64,000 nt of DNA from Hydrogenophaga pseudoflava NBRC 102511 (GTDB lineage: Bacteria; Pseudomonadota; Gammaproteobacteria; Burkholderiales; Burkholderiaceae_C). The position numbers and the translations under genes were made by a program. The notes beneath the pieces were generated by a model. The model saw only the letters and a program-made list of their open reading frames with translations, ran no database searches and was not told the DNA's origin. Positions 31,973 to 40,574 of this stretch are shown piece after piece. The stretch is from assembly GCF_001592285.1 (NCBI RefSeq), contig NZ_BCWQ01000003.1:124001-188000 (forward strand), given 5' to 3'. Numbering within the stretch: position 1 is the first letter of the stretch; each line of letters begins with the position of its first letter.

Positions 31973-32890
31973 ATGAACACAGGGACCACGAACACCATCC
32001 TCTGGACGCCGCGGCGCGTGCCGGTGCCCGGGCTGGGCGATCTGTTCAGCGAGGCCTGCGGGCCGGCCGACGGGCCGCCGGTGCTGCTGGTGATGGGGGC
32101 GATGAACCCGGCGCATTTCTGGCCACCGGGCTTCGTGGCGGCGCTGGTGCAGGCCGGCTGCCGGGTGCTGCGCTACGACCACCGCGACACCGGCCGTTCC
32201 TTTGTCCACCCGCTGCACGCGCCGCCGTATGCGCTGGCCGACCTGGTGGCCGATGCGCTGCGCGTGCTCGACGCCTGGGACATGGCGCGGGCGGCGGTGG
32301 TGGGCTGGTCCATGGGCGGCTACATCGCCCAGCACCTGGCGCACGAACACCCGCAGCGCGTGAGCCGCCTGGTGCTGCTGGGCAGCTCGCCCGACCACCG
32401 GCCCTACATGGCCGCCACGCTGGGGCGGCCGGTGCCCACCGACGGGTTGCCCGGGCCGGCGCCGGGCTTTCTGCAGGCCTTGCTGGAGACCTCGGTGCGC
32501 GCGCGCGGCCTGCCGCCGGACGAGGCGGCCCTGCAGGGCTGGTCGGTGTTCCACGGCGGCTCGCACCCGTTTCCGGCCGACACCGTGCGCGAACAGGCGC
32601 GCGCCGCGATGGCGGCGGGGCACCAGCCGCTGGCCGCGATGCAGCACGCGCTGGCGGTGGACCGCGCGGCACCGCGCACCGGCTGGCTGCCGCAGCTGCG
32701 CGTGCCGACCCTGGTGCTGCACGGCGCCGAAGACCCCTGCCTGCCGCTGGCACATGGCCAGGTGCTGGCGCGGCTGATTCCCGGTGCCCGCCTGACGGTG
32801 TTGGACATGGGGCACCTGCTGCCGGACGCGCTGGCGGCGCCGGTGGGTGCCCAGGTGGCCGACTTCATCCGCGCGAAAGAGGCTGCGTAG
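31973..32890 (+). CDS. Alpha/beta hydrolase
   Basis: 305 residues. The nucleophile elbow is VVGWSMGGYIAQHLA (Ser near residue 109), the acid probably in 'LVLHGAEDPCLPLAHG' near 247, and the catalytic His in DMGHLLPD near 282. HRDTGRSF near 75 and the overall length are like the aclacinomycin methylesterase/proline iminopeptidase-like hydrolases. Substrate unknown. Start at MNTGTTNTIL, because a TACAAA hexamer ends 6 nt upstream and the terminator of the preceding operon occupies the sequence before it. Its 3' end overlaps the convergent YkgJ gene by 26 bp. Confidence 0.87.
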   Translation: MNTGTTNTILWTPRRVPVPGLGDLFSEACGPADGPPVLLVMGAMNPAHFWPPGFVAALVQAGCRVLRYDHRDTGRSFVHPLHAPPYALADLVADALRVLDAWDMARAAVVGWSMGGYIAQHLAHEHPQRVSRLVLLGSSPDHRPYMAATLGRPVPTDGLPGPAPGFLQALLETSVRARGLPPDEAALQGWSVFHGGSHPFPADTVREQARAAMAAGHQPLAAMQHALAVDRAAPRTGWLPQLRVPTLVLHGAEDPCLPLAHGQVLARLIPGARLTVLDMGHLLPDALAAPVGAQVADFIRAKEAA

Positions 32891-33149
32891 CCTGCTCCAG
32901 CCGCTGCAGAAAATGCAGCGCGTGTTCGCGGGTGTCGCCGCACATCTCGGCGCTGGGCGGCAGTGAGCCGCACACCGCCGGCCGCTCGGGCCGGCCGAAC
33001 AGGCGGCAGCGCAGGGCCTCGTCCAGGTGGGGGCAGGGCACGCCCGCGGGCTTGCCGTCCGGCAGGCCGGGCATCGGGCTGCTGATCGAGGGCGCGATGC
33101 AGCACGCCGCACAAGCGGCGCGGCAGGGCGGCGGGGTGCTCGAAGCCAT
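32865..33149 (-). CDS. YkgJ-family cysteine cluster protein
   Basis: 94 residues with Cys at CRAACAACC near residue 9 and further Cys in 'GVPCPHL', 'LRCRLF', 'AVCGSL' and 'EMCGDT', the pattern of the UPF0153/YkgJ metal-cluster proteins that bind Zn or Fe-S. On the minus strand a GACAAT hexamer ends 6 nt before the ATG. Function unknown. The 3' overlap with the convergent hydrolase is 26 bp. Confidence 0.85.
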   Translation of the reverse strand: MASSTPPPCRAACAACCIAPSISSPMPGLPDGKPAGVPCPHLDEALRCRLFGRPERPAVCGSLPPSAEMCGDTREHALHFLQRLEQATQPLSRG

Positions 33150-33200
33150 GGCACCATTGTCGCCTTTCGGGCGGCTGGGCTCCCCGGTTTCAAGGTCTGC

Positions 33201-35792
33201 ATGTCGTCCCCACGGTTCTCCTCCAAATGGTTGCTGTCAGCGCCCGAGCTGCTGACCGCGCGTCTGACGCGCTGGCGTTTCTGGCTCCGCCTCGGCGTGG
33301 GGCTGCTGCTGTTCGGGCTGGTGGCCGAGGCGGTGCTGCGCGTGCTGAACGGGTTCAGCTACGGTGCAGTGATGGCCGCCGCCAAGGACACCCCGGCGGG
33401 GGATCTGCTGGCCGCCATGGCGGCCACGGCGCTGAGCTTCCTGGCGCTCACCTTCTACGACCGCTCGGCCCTGCAGTACGCCGGCGCGCGACTGCCCTAC
33501 CGCGTGGTGGCACAGACCTCGTTCATCGCCTACGCGCTGTCCAACACGGTGGGGCTGGGCGTGTTCACCGGCGGTGCGGTGCGGCTGCGCCTGTACGGCG
33601 CGGCGGGGCTGGAGGCGGGGCAGATCTCGCGCGCCATCGCGTTCAACGCCCTGGGCTTCACGGTCGGCATCGCGGTGGTCGGCGCTGCGGCGCTGGTCTG
33701 GGGCGCCGAGTCGGTGGCCTCGCTGCTGCGCGCGCCGCCCGAGCTGCTGCGCGCCGCCGGGGTGGCGGTGCTGGTGGTGACGGCCGCGGCGCTGGGCGCC
33801 TGCCGGCGCGGCGGTGAGTGGTCCCTGGCGGGCTGGACCTTCCGCCTGCCCAGCGCCTCGCTGGCCGGCCAGCAGCTGCTGATTTCCGCGCTCGACGTGG
33901 TGGCCGCCGCCGCCGTGCTGTGGGTGCTGCTGCCCGCGGGTGCGGTCGGTTTCCCGGCCTTTGTCGGCTTCTATTCGCTGGCCATCGCCATCGGTGTCAT
34001 CAGCCACGTGCCCGGCGGCCTGGGCGTGTTCGAGGCCGTGCTGCTGCTGGCGCTGGGCCCGCAGGTGCCGGCGGACCGGCTGGTGGGCGCGCTGGTGCTG
34101 TACCGGGTGATCTACCACCTGCTGCCGCTGGCCCTGGCGCTGCTGCTGCTGGTGGGCTCGTCGTGGCGGCGCGGCGTGTCCACGCCGCTGGTGCGGGCGG
34201 CGTCCGCGCTCGCGCCCCTGCTGCTGTCGGCCTTCACTTTTGTCAGCGGCGTGGTGCTGCTGGTCTCGGGCGCCACGCCCGCCACCGAAGACGCCACCGC
34301 GCACCTGCGGCAGTTCGTGCCGCTGCCGGCGGTGGAGGCGGCGCACTTCCTGGCCAGCGTGATCGGGCTGGCGCTGCTGTTCGTGGCGCGCGGCATGTTG
34401 CTGCGGCTGGACGTGGCTTGGTGGGCCGGGCTGGTGCTGGCGCTGGCCAGCCTGCTGCTGTGCCTGCCCAAGGGCATCGCTGTGTCCGAGGCGGTGCTGC
34501 TGGGCCTGCTGGCGCTGTCCCTGGCGCTCTCGCACCGCCACTTCAACCGGCGCGCGGCCCTGCTGTCGCTGGCCTTCTCGCGTGGCTGGCTGGCGGCGGT
34601 GCTGGCCGTGGTGGCGGCGGTGGCGGCGGTGCTGGTGTTCGTCTACCAGGACACAGCCTATGTGGACATGGTGTGGTGGCGCTTCGAGTTCGACGGCCAC
34701 GCGCCGCGCTCGCTGCGCGCCATGGTGGCCGTGGCCCTGCTGACGCTGTGCGTGGCGCTGGCCCACCTGCTGCACCGCGCGCCACCTTCACTGCCGCGGC
34801 CCGACGCGGCCGAGCTGGCCCGGGCGCAGGCGGTGGTGATGGCGCAGGACAGCGCCGGCGCGGGCCTGGCGCTGATGGGCGACAAGTGCCTGATGTTCTC
34901 CGAGTCGGGCCGGGCCTTCCTGATGTTCTCGCGCAAGGGCCGCTCCTGGGTGGCGCTGTACGACCCGGTGGGACCGCGCGAGGAATGGCCGGAGCTGGTG
35001 TGGCGCTTCGTCGAGCTGGCGGGCGAGTCGGGCGGGCGCGCGGCCTTCTACCAGGTGCGGCCGCAGGCGCTGCCGGTGTACCTGGACGCCGGCCTGCGGG
35101 TCTACAAGCTGGGCGAGTGTGCGACGGTGGAGCTGGCCGGCTTCAGCCTGGAAGGCAAGAGGCGCGCCAACCTGCGCCATGGCGTGGCGCGGGCCCAGCG
35201 CGATGGCCTGGTCTTCGAGTGGCTGCCCGCCGGAGCAGCCGAGGCGGAGTTCGACGCCCTGCAGGCGGTGTCCGACGACTGGCTGGGCCGCCAGGACACG
35301 GCGGAAAAAGCATTTTCGCTGGGCGCCTTCAGCCGCGAGTACGTGATGCGCCAGCCGGTGGCGCTGGTGAGGCACGAGGGCCGCATCGTCGCCTTCGCCA
35401 CCATGCTGGTCACCGACCAGTCCGCCGAGGCCGCGGTGGACCTGATGCGCCAGCGCGGCGACGCCCCCAAGACCACCATGGACTTCCTGTTCACGCAGAT
35501 CATCCTGCACCTGCGCGCGCAGGGCGTGGCTCGCTTCAACCTGGGCATGGTGCCGCTCTCGGGCATGGCCAGCCACCGGCTGGCGCCGCGCTGGCAGCGC
35601 CTGGGGCGCCTGCTGTTCAACCACGGCGAAAACTTCTACAACTTCCAGGGCCTGCGCTCGTTCAAGGAAAAATTCGACCCCGTCTGGGAGCCCCGCTACC
35701 TGGCGGCCCCGGGCGGCCTGTCCCCCTTGCTGGTGCTGTCGGACACCGCCGCGCTGATCGCGGGTGGCTGGCGGCGCGTGATCACCAAATGA
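33201..35792 (+). CDS. mprF: Bifunctional lysylphosphatidylglycerol flippase/synthetase
   Basis: 863 residues. The N-terminal about 540 residues hold 13-14 membrane segments of the flippase (UPF0104-like) with 'SNTVGLGVFTGGAVRLRLY' near 115. The C-terminal about 300 residues are the DUF2156 aminoacyl-PG synthase domain (KGRSWVALYDPVGPREEW, RRANLRHGVARAQRDGL, RFNLGMVPLSGM, FYNFQGLRSFKEKFDP), which transfers lysine (or alanine) from aminoacyl-tRNA to phosphatidylglycerol. It lowers membrane negative charge and gives resistance to cationic peptides and acid. Start at MSSPRFSSKWLL. The acvB-like gene overlaps its stop (ATGA), so the two are one operon. Confidence 0.94.
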   Translation: MSSPRFSSKWLLSAPELLTARLTRWRFWLRLGVGLLLFGLVAEAVLRVLNGFSYGAVMAAAKDTPAGDLLAAMAATALSFLALTFYDRSALQYAGARLPYRVVAQTSFIAYALSNTVGLGVFTGGAVRLRLYGAAGLEAGQISRAIAFNALGFTVGIAVVGAAALVWGAESVASLLRAPPELLRAAGVAVLVVTAAALGACRRGGEWSLAGWTFRLPSASLAGQQLLISALDVVAAAAVLWVLLPAGAVGFPAFVGFYSLAIAIGVISHVPGGLGVFEAVLLLALGPQVPADRLVGALVLYRVIYHLLPLALALLLLVGSSWRRGVSTPLVRAASALAPLLLSAFTFVSGVVLLVSGATPATEDATAHLRQFVPLPAVEAAHFLASVIGLALLFVARGMLLRLDVAWWAGLVLALASLLLCLPKGIAVSEAVLLGLLALSLALSHRHFNRRAALLSLAFSRGWLAAVLAVVAAVAAVLVFVYQDTAYVDMVWWRFEFDGHAPRSLRAMVAVALLTLCVALAHLLHRAPPSLPRPDAAELARAQAVVMAQDSAGAGLALMGDKCLMFSESGRAFLMFSRKGRSWVALYDPVGPREEWPELVWRFVELAGESGGRAAFYQVRPQALPVYLDAGLRVYKLGECATVELAGFSLEGKRRANLRHGVARAQRDGLVFEWLPAGAAEAEFDALQAVSDDWLGRQDTAEKAFSLGAFSREYVMRQPVALVRHEGRIVAFATMLVTDQSAEAAVDLMRQRGDAPKTTMDFLFTQIILHLRAQGVARFNLGMVPLSGMASHRLAPRWQRLGRLLFNHGENFYNFQGLRSFKEKFDPVWEPRYLAAPGGLSPLLVLSDTAALIAGGWRRVITK

Positions 35793-37174
35793 AAACCCTG
35801 CTGCTTTCCCTCATGCTCGGCGCCGCCCTGGTGCCCGCCACCGCCCAGGAAACCGTCTCGCACGGCCGCTTCAAGGACGTGCGGCTCTACCGCCCCAAGG
35901 GCGAGGTCAAGACCGTGGCCCTGCTGTTCTCGGGCCATAGCGGCTGGGGCGCGGGCGGCCCCGGTGCCGCGGCCCAGGTGCTGCTGGACACCGGCGCGGT
36001 GGTGGCGGCCATCGACACACCCTCGCTGCTGGCCAACTTCAACCAGGACGGCGGCAGCTGCGTGGTGCCCGAGGGCGATGTGGAAAACCTCTCGCGCTTC
36101 CTGCAGGGCTACGCCCGGCTGCCGGCCTACTTCCCGCCGCTGGCGGTGGGCGTCGGTTCCGGCGGTGCGCTGGCCTACGCCATGGCGGCGCAGGCGCCCG
36201 AGGGCACCTTCTCCGGCGCGGTGTCGCTCGGCTTCTGCCCCAGCCTGCCGCTGACCAAGCCGCTGTGCAAGGGCGAGGGCTCGGTGTTCCGGGTCAACAA
36301 GGATAAGTCAGCCCTCACTCTTCTGCCAGATACGGCCATGCGGACCCCGTGGCTGGCGCTGCAGGGCGCGCAGGACCGCAGCTGCCCAGTGGCGGCGACG
36401 CAGGCCTTCGTGGCCAAGGTGCCGAGCAGCCACTGGGTGGGCGTGCCGGGCGTGGGGGAGGACCTGCTGGGCACGGCGGCGGGCCTGTCGGCCTACGAGG
36501 TGTCGTACCGGCGCATGGCGACCGAGGTGTCGACCAGCCGGCTCAGCGCCGAGGCCGGCGCAGAGGTGGGTGACCTGCCGCTGGTGGAGGTGCCGTCCAG
36601 CGTGGCCTCGGACACGCTGGCGGTGCTGGTCTCGGGCGACGGCGGCTGGGCCGGGCTGGACAAGCGGGTGGCCGCGGTGATGGCGGCCCGGGGCGTGCCG
36701 GTGGTCGGCTGGGACTCGCTGCGCTACTTCTGGTCGGCGCGCACGCCGCAGGGTTTTGCCGACGACCTTGCGCGCGCCATCCGCGCCTACACCCGGCAGT
36801 GGAAGCGCAGCCGGGTGGTGCTGATCGGCTACTCGCAGGGCGCCGACGTGCTGCCGTTCGCCGTCAACCGGCTGCCGGCGGCGACGCGGGTCATGGTGTC
36901 GCAGACCGTGCTGCTGGGGCCGGGCGAGCGCGCGTCCTTCGAGTTCAAGCTGACCAACTGGGTCTCGCGCGACGCCAAGGGTGCGCCGGTGGCGCCCGAG
37001 CTGGCCGGCTTCACGGCCGCCAGCGCCACCTGCATCTACGGCACCGACGACCGCGACACCATCTGCCCGAAGCTGCCGGCCGAGCAGATGACCACGGTGC
37101 CGCTCAAGGGCGACCACCACTTCGGCGGCAACTACGACGGGCTGGCCGAGCAGATCCTGCAGCGCAGCCGCTGA
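35789..37174 (+). CDS. acvB: AcvB/VirJ-family lysyl-phosphatidylglycerol hydrolase
   Basis: 461 residues with signal peptide MKTLLLSLMLGAALVPATA, so periplasmic. Two VirJ-like alpha/beta-hydrolase regions: the first at about 20-230 (ALLFSGHSGWGAGG and GVGSGGALAYAMA), the second at about 270-461 (LAVLVSGDGGWAGLDKRVA, GYSQGADVLPF with the nucleophile Ser, and GDHHFGGNYDGLA with the His). In Agrobacterium AcvB hydrolyses lysyl-PG made by the MprF homologue LpiA and sits in its operon. The same pairing here, with a 4-bp overlap, supports that role. One Cys pair (ATCIYGTDDRDTIC) may form a disulfide. Confidence 0.92.
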   Translation: MKTLLLSLMLGAALVPATAQETVSHGRFKDVRLYRPKGEVKTVALLFSGHSGWGAGGPGAAAQVLLDTGAVVAAIDTPSLLANFNQDGGSCVVPEGDVENLSRFLQGYARLPAYFPPLAVGVGSGGALAYAMAAQAPEGTFSGAVSLGFCPSLPLTKPLCKGEGSVFRVNKDKSALTLLPDTAMRTPWLALQGAQDRSCPVAATQAFVAKVPSSHWVGVPGVGEDLLGTAAGLSAYEVSYRRMATEVSTSRLSAEAGAEVGDLPLVEVPSSVASDTLAVLVSGDGGWAGLDKRVAAVMAARGVPVVGWDSLRYFWSARTPQGFADDLARAIRAYTRQWKRSRVVLIGYSQGADVLPFAVNRLPAATRVMVSQTVLLGPGERASFEFKLTNWVSRDAKGAPVAPELAGFTAASATCIYGTDDRDTICPKLPAEQMTTVPLKGDHHFGGNYDGLAEQILQRSR

Positions 37175-37199
37175 CGCGCAAGCCGCTGCGGGGAGGGGC

Positions 37200-37790
37200 T
37201 CAGGCGCCGAAGCGCCGTGCGGCCCAGAGAACCTGCTCGACCACGCCGCGCACGTTCTCGCGCGCGGCCTCGGCCACCAGCTGGCCATCGGGCGTGAAGG
37301 CCTCGCCGGCCTTGGACAGGGCGAACTGCTTCGGCGACACCCAGCACTGTAAGTTCATCAGCAGCGGGGCCAGGTGCGAGAGGCTGCGCAGGCCGCCGAG
37401 TGCGCCGGGCGAGGCCGAGAGCATGCCGACCACCTTGCCTGCGAAGGGCTTGGTGCCGCTGGACCAGTTGGGGTCGCCCTTGATGGGGCTGGAGACCCAG
37501 TCGATGGTGTTCTTCATCAGGCCGGTGTAGCTGCCGTTGTATTCGGGCGAGACCACGACCCAGGCCGGATGGGCGTAGAAGAGTTCCTTCAGGCGCACCA
37601 CGTCGCGCGGCGTGCCCTTGGCTTCGAGGTCGGCGTTGTAGAGCGGCACGTCGAAGTTGGCCAGCTCGATGTGGGTCACGGCGGCGCCGGCCTCACGACC
37701 GAGTTCGGCGGCGACGGTGGCCAGCTTGCGGTTGAAGGACTGGGCGCGCGTGCTGCCCGCGAAGACGAGGAGGGGGGTGGGGGTGCTCAT
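37200..37790 (-). CDS. NADPH-dependent FMN reductase
   Basis: 196 residues of the flavodoxin-like NAD(P)H:FMN reductase family. 'FAGSTRAQSFNRKLA' near residue 10 binds the FMN phosphate, and 'VVSPEYNGSYTGLMKNTIDWVS' near 75 is the family's flavin-binding signature. It supplies reduced flavin or reduces quinones/chromate. Start at MSTPTPLLVF; CACAAT ends 7 nt upstream on the minus strand, which may give it its own leaderless transcript in addition to read-through from the LysE gene 46 bp upstream. Convergent with acvB. Confidence 0.9.
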   Translation of the reverse strand: MSTPTPLLVFAGSTRAQSFNRKLATVAAELGREAGAAVTHIELANFDVPLYNADLEAKGTPRDVVRLKELFYAHPAWVVVSPEYNGSYTGLMKNTIDWVSSPIKGDPNWSSGTKPFAGKVVGMLSASPGALGGLRSLSHLAPLLMNLQCWVSPKQFALSKAGEAFTPDGQLVAEAARENVRGVVEQVLWAARRFGA

Positions 37791-37836
37791 GGGCGGCATT
37801 GTGTCAGCCAGCCGGCGCAGGATTTTTGCGTGGGGG

Positions 37837-38484
37837 TTAGGGTGCGCCCCGCCGCCACAGCGCCATGCCGCCCGCCAGCACCAGCAGCGCCAGTCCGCTG
37901 GCGCGGTCGAGGTGGCGCAAGGCGCGCGGACTGCCGAAGCGCCGCGCTCCGCCCGCACCCGCCAGTGCAAAGGCCAGCAGCACCGCGCCATCGATGCCTG
38001 CGAACACGGCGGCCAGCAGGGCGTACTGCGGCAATTGCGGGGCGCCGGGGTCGATGAAGGACGGCAGCAGGGCTGAAAAGAACAGGTAGCCCTTGGGGTT
38101 GGTCACGGCGACGGTGAAGCTGCGGCGGAACACGGCGGCGGGGCGTTCGCGGTGCGCCGGTGGCGCCGCCGTGGCATGCGCCTGGCCCGAGGCCATGGGG
38201 GTGTCGGGCGACCGCAGCAGGCGCCAGCCCAGCCAGGCCAGGTAGGCCACGCCGGTCCAGCGCAGCAGCTCAAAGGCGGCGGCGGAGGTGGCGAGCAGGC
38301 TGCCCAGTCCGGCGGCCACGGCGGCGATGAGCACCGCGTCCGACAGCACCGCACCGCCCAAACCGGGCAGGGCCGCCCCCACCCCGTGGCGCGCGCCGTG
38401 GTTCAGCGCCAGCAGGGTGGTGGGGCCGGGTGTGGCCACCGTGACGAGGGCAAGAGTCGAAAACAGGAGCATGGAGTCGTTCAT
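37837..38484 (-). CDS. LysE-family translocator
   Basis: 215 residues, about six membrane segments. TPGPTTLLALNHGARHG near residue 17 is the LysE/RhtB signature and 'VTNPKGYLFFSALLPSFID' near 118 is the second conserved block. The family exports amino acids such as lysine, homoserine or threonine. Its start overlaps the stop of the DUF1772 gene by 4 bp. Part of the minus-strand run from 40840 to 37200. Confidence 0.92.
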   Translation of the reverse strand: MNDSMLLFSTLALVTVATPGPTTLLALNHGARHGVGAALPGLGGAVLSDAVLIAAVAAGLGSLLATSAAAFELLRWTGVAYLAWLGWRLLRSPDTPMASGQAHATAAPPAHRERPAAVFRRSFTVAVTNPKGYLFFSALLPSFIDPGAPQLPQYALLAAVFAGIDGAVLLAFALAGAGGARRFGSPRALRHLDRASGLALLVLAGGMALWRRGAP

Positions 38485-39026
38485 GGGCGTGGCTTCTCGG
38501 GGAGGGAAGGAGGCTGCAGGCGCAGCACCAAGGTGAACAGGCCGCCCACGAACAGCGCCAGGCTCAGGCCGCTGCGCCACAGGTTGGCCCGGTTCCAGGC
38601 GCCGCGCACGTCGGCCCAGTCGGTCGGCAGGGTGGCCGCGGTCCACGATTCGGTGAGGTGGTTGAGGGGCAGGTTGACCTCCCGTGTGAACAGCACGATG
38701 CCCAGTGCGTAGGACAGCACGGTCAGCGCCAGCAGCCGCCACCAGGCGGTGGGCCGTTCGGACCAGGCCAGGGCGAGCGACAGCAGACCCAGCGGCACCG
38801 GACCGAAGAAGCAGACGAAGAACCCGGCGTGCCGCACGTTCCGGTTGAACGCCGACTGCACCTGTGCATAGGTCGGGCCGTCGAGTTCGAGCGTGGCGAG
38901 GTTGACGTTGGCGCTGTAGGTGGCGAAGAAGCCGGCCATCAGGCCCAGCAGCAGCACGGCCAGCAGCTGGGCGACGAGCGAAAGGGCGGTCGGCGGCGAT
39001 GGCCTCGGGTGGGCGGTTGGGTGCAT
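38481..39026 (-). CDS. DUF1772 (anthrone oxygenase-like) membrane protein
   Basis: 181 residues with four membrane segments. 'GFFATYSANVNLATLELDGPTYAQVQSAFNRNVRHAGFF' spans the first loop and has the family's conserved Asn and His; 'FTREVNLPLNHL' near 112 is the second signature. Relatives include fungal anthrone oxygenases, but bacterial members are uncharacterised. Start at MHPTAHPRPSPP, 13 bp after the DUF6544 stop. Overlaps the LysE gene by 4 bp. Confidence 0.8.
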   Translation of the reverse strand: MHPTAHPRPSPPTALSLVAQLLAVLLLGLMAGFFATYSANVNLATLELDGPTYAQVQSAFNRNVRHAGFFVCFFGPVPLGLLSLALAWSERPTAWWRLLALTVLSYALGIVLFTREVNLPLNHLTESWTAATLPTDWADVRGAWNRANLWRSGLSLALFVGGLFTLVLRLQPPSLPEKPRP

Positions 39027-39039
39027 GGTGGGCGGCGGG

Positions 39040-39942
39040 TCAGGGCTGGGAGAGCAGCTGCCATTGGGTGATCCGGCCGTCCCAGAACGGGAGAATCTGG
39101 CCCCGGGCGGCGCGCGAGATGACGAAGCGGGTGGGGATGCGAACCTCGCCGATGAGCTGGTAGTCGTTGCGGCGGACGTGTTCGCCCGAGCCGTGATAGG
39201 GCGTGCCGAGGTCGCCGTCCTCCTCTGCGGCCATCGAGGCGATGCCGCCGTCTGGGCCAAAGCGCACGCGCATGCCCACGGTCTGGCCCCGGTGGCTGAT
39301 CACGGCCCGCGCACTGTCTGTGTCCACGGGCTCCCAGCGGATCGCCCCGCCGGGCAGCAGGGCCTGCGGGTAGGTCGGGCTTTCGAGCAACCAGCGGCGC
39401 AGGGAGATGCGGTCGAGCTGGGGCGAGCCGGTTTCATCGACCACGGTGAGCGCCGAGAGGATGCGGGCCTTCATTTCCATGCGGCCGTCGACGTAAGCGT
39501 CCCAGGCGCGGGCCCAGACGCCGGGGGCCATCGGCGTGCGGGCGTCGAACATCAGGGCCGGTACCCGGACGCCGGCGGTCTGGTGGGCGCTGGTCGGGTG
39601 GAAGCTCTCCTGGCCGGGGCGGCGGAACTGTCCCTCCATGGTGAGTTGCACGGCGTGTCCAGGCACCGGTCCACCGGGAAAGGCGAACCGGAGATAGCGT
39701 TGCACCGGTGCCGGGAGGTCGCCCAGTGCCTCGGGCCAGGGGGCCGACCGTGCCTCGCCCGTTGGCGTGGCGATCTGTGCGGCGGCCAGCACGCGCAGGT
39801 GGTGTTGCTGGATCTGCTCTTCGGTGCGCCAGTGCGCAAGTCCCAGCGCGGCGATGGTGCCCACGCTCAGCAGGACCGCCTCAATGAGCAGCCGCCGTGG
39901 CCAGAGACGGGCCGGGGAGAGGGGGTTCAGGGACGGCGGCAT
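39040..39942 (-). CDS. DUF6544/DUF6920-family protein with N-terminal membrane anchor
   Basis: 300 residues. One membrane segment at about 18-36, then 'LPAPVQRYLRFAFPGGPVPGHAVQLTMEGQFRR', the opening of the DUF6544 family, and a beta-rich remainder with 'FDARTPMAPGVWARAWDAYVDGRMEMKARILS' and 'RIPTRFVISR' near the end. Function unknown. It lies between the Crp-like gene (53-bp gap) and DUF1772 (13-bp gap), the likely targets of that regulator. Confidence 0.75.
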   Translation of the reverse strand: MPPSLNPLSPARLWPRRLLIEAVLLSVGTIAALGLAHWRTEEQIQQHHLRVLAAAQIATPTGEARSAPWPEALGDLPAPVQRYLRFAFPGGPVPGHAVQLTMEGQFRRPGQESFHPTSAHQTAGVRVPALMFDARTPMAPGVWARAWDAYVDGRMEMKARILSALTVVDETGSPQLDRISLRRWLLESPTYPQALLPGGAIRWEPVDTDSARAVISHRGQTVGMRVRFGPDGGIASMAAEEDGDLGTPYHGSGEHVRRNDYQLIGEVRIPTRFVISRAARGQILPFWDGRITQWQLLSQP

Positions 39943-39995
39943 GGTGTGCTCCTTGGGGGGAGCCACCACTGTGAGCCTGTCGGCGCGGTGCCGCC

Positions 39996-40574
39996 TTAAC
40001 CCGGGTTCAGCCGCCGCCGGATGCGCGACAGCGCCACATCGGTGATGCCCAGCCAGGAGGCGAGCTGGCGCAATGGGATGCGGGCGAGCCAGTCCGGGTG
40101 TTCGGCCCGCAGGGCCAGGTAGCGTTCGGTGGCGCTGAGTTGGAGGAAGGCGTGTTCGCGCGCCATCTTGTCCTGCAGAAGGGAGGCGAGTACGCGGTGC
40201 TCCAGTGCCCGCCAGGGGGCGAAGGCCTCGGTGCTGCGGGCCCAGGCGGCCCAGGGCAGCGGCCAGACCCGGGCCGGTTCCAGCGCCTCGACCCAGAAGT
40301 GCACCGGCTGTTCGCGCAGCGCCGGGGTGATCGGCCAGACCAGGGCACCGTCCAGATAGAAGTTCTTGTTGGCGGCCTGGCCGTCGCGGTCGAGGTAATA
40401 CAGGCGCAAGGCCCCGCGCTCCAGCCACCAGAGGTGTTGCCAGTGCCCGCCTTCGTGCAGCAGGTCCTGGCCCCTGGACAGGTTCAGGGGCTGTGCGTCC
40501 CGGCACAAGTTGGCGGCGGAAGGGGGCAGGGCGCCCAGCGTGTGCGTGAGGTGGTCCAGGAGGGCGTGGTTCAT
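39996..40574 (-). CDS. Crp/Fnr-family transcriptional regulator
   Basis: 192 residues. Cyclic-nucleotide-like domain at about 20-110 (NLSRGQDLLHEGGHWQHLWWLERGALRLYY) and a shortened C-terminal DNA-binding part ending 'IPLRQLASWLGITDVALSRIRRRLNPG', which is the pattern of the Crp-like regulators found next to small membrane proteins in many bacteria. No Fe-S Cys cluster. Start overlaps the stop of the TfoX-like gene (ATGA). Probably controls its own operon; ligand unknown. Confidence 0.88.
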   Translation of the reverse strand: MNHALLDHLTHTLGALPPSAANLCRDAQPLNLSRGQDLLHEGGHWQHLWWLERGALRLYYLDRDGQAANKNFYLDGALVWPITPALREQPVHFWVEALEPARVWPLPWAAWARSTEAFAPWRALEHRVLASLLQDKMAREHAFLQLSATERYLALRAEHPDWLARIPLRQLASWLGITDVALSRIRRRLNPG

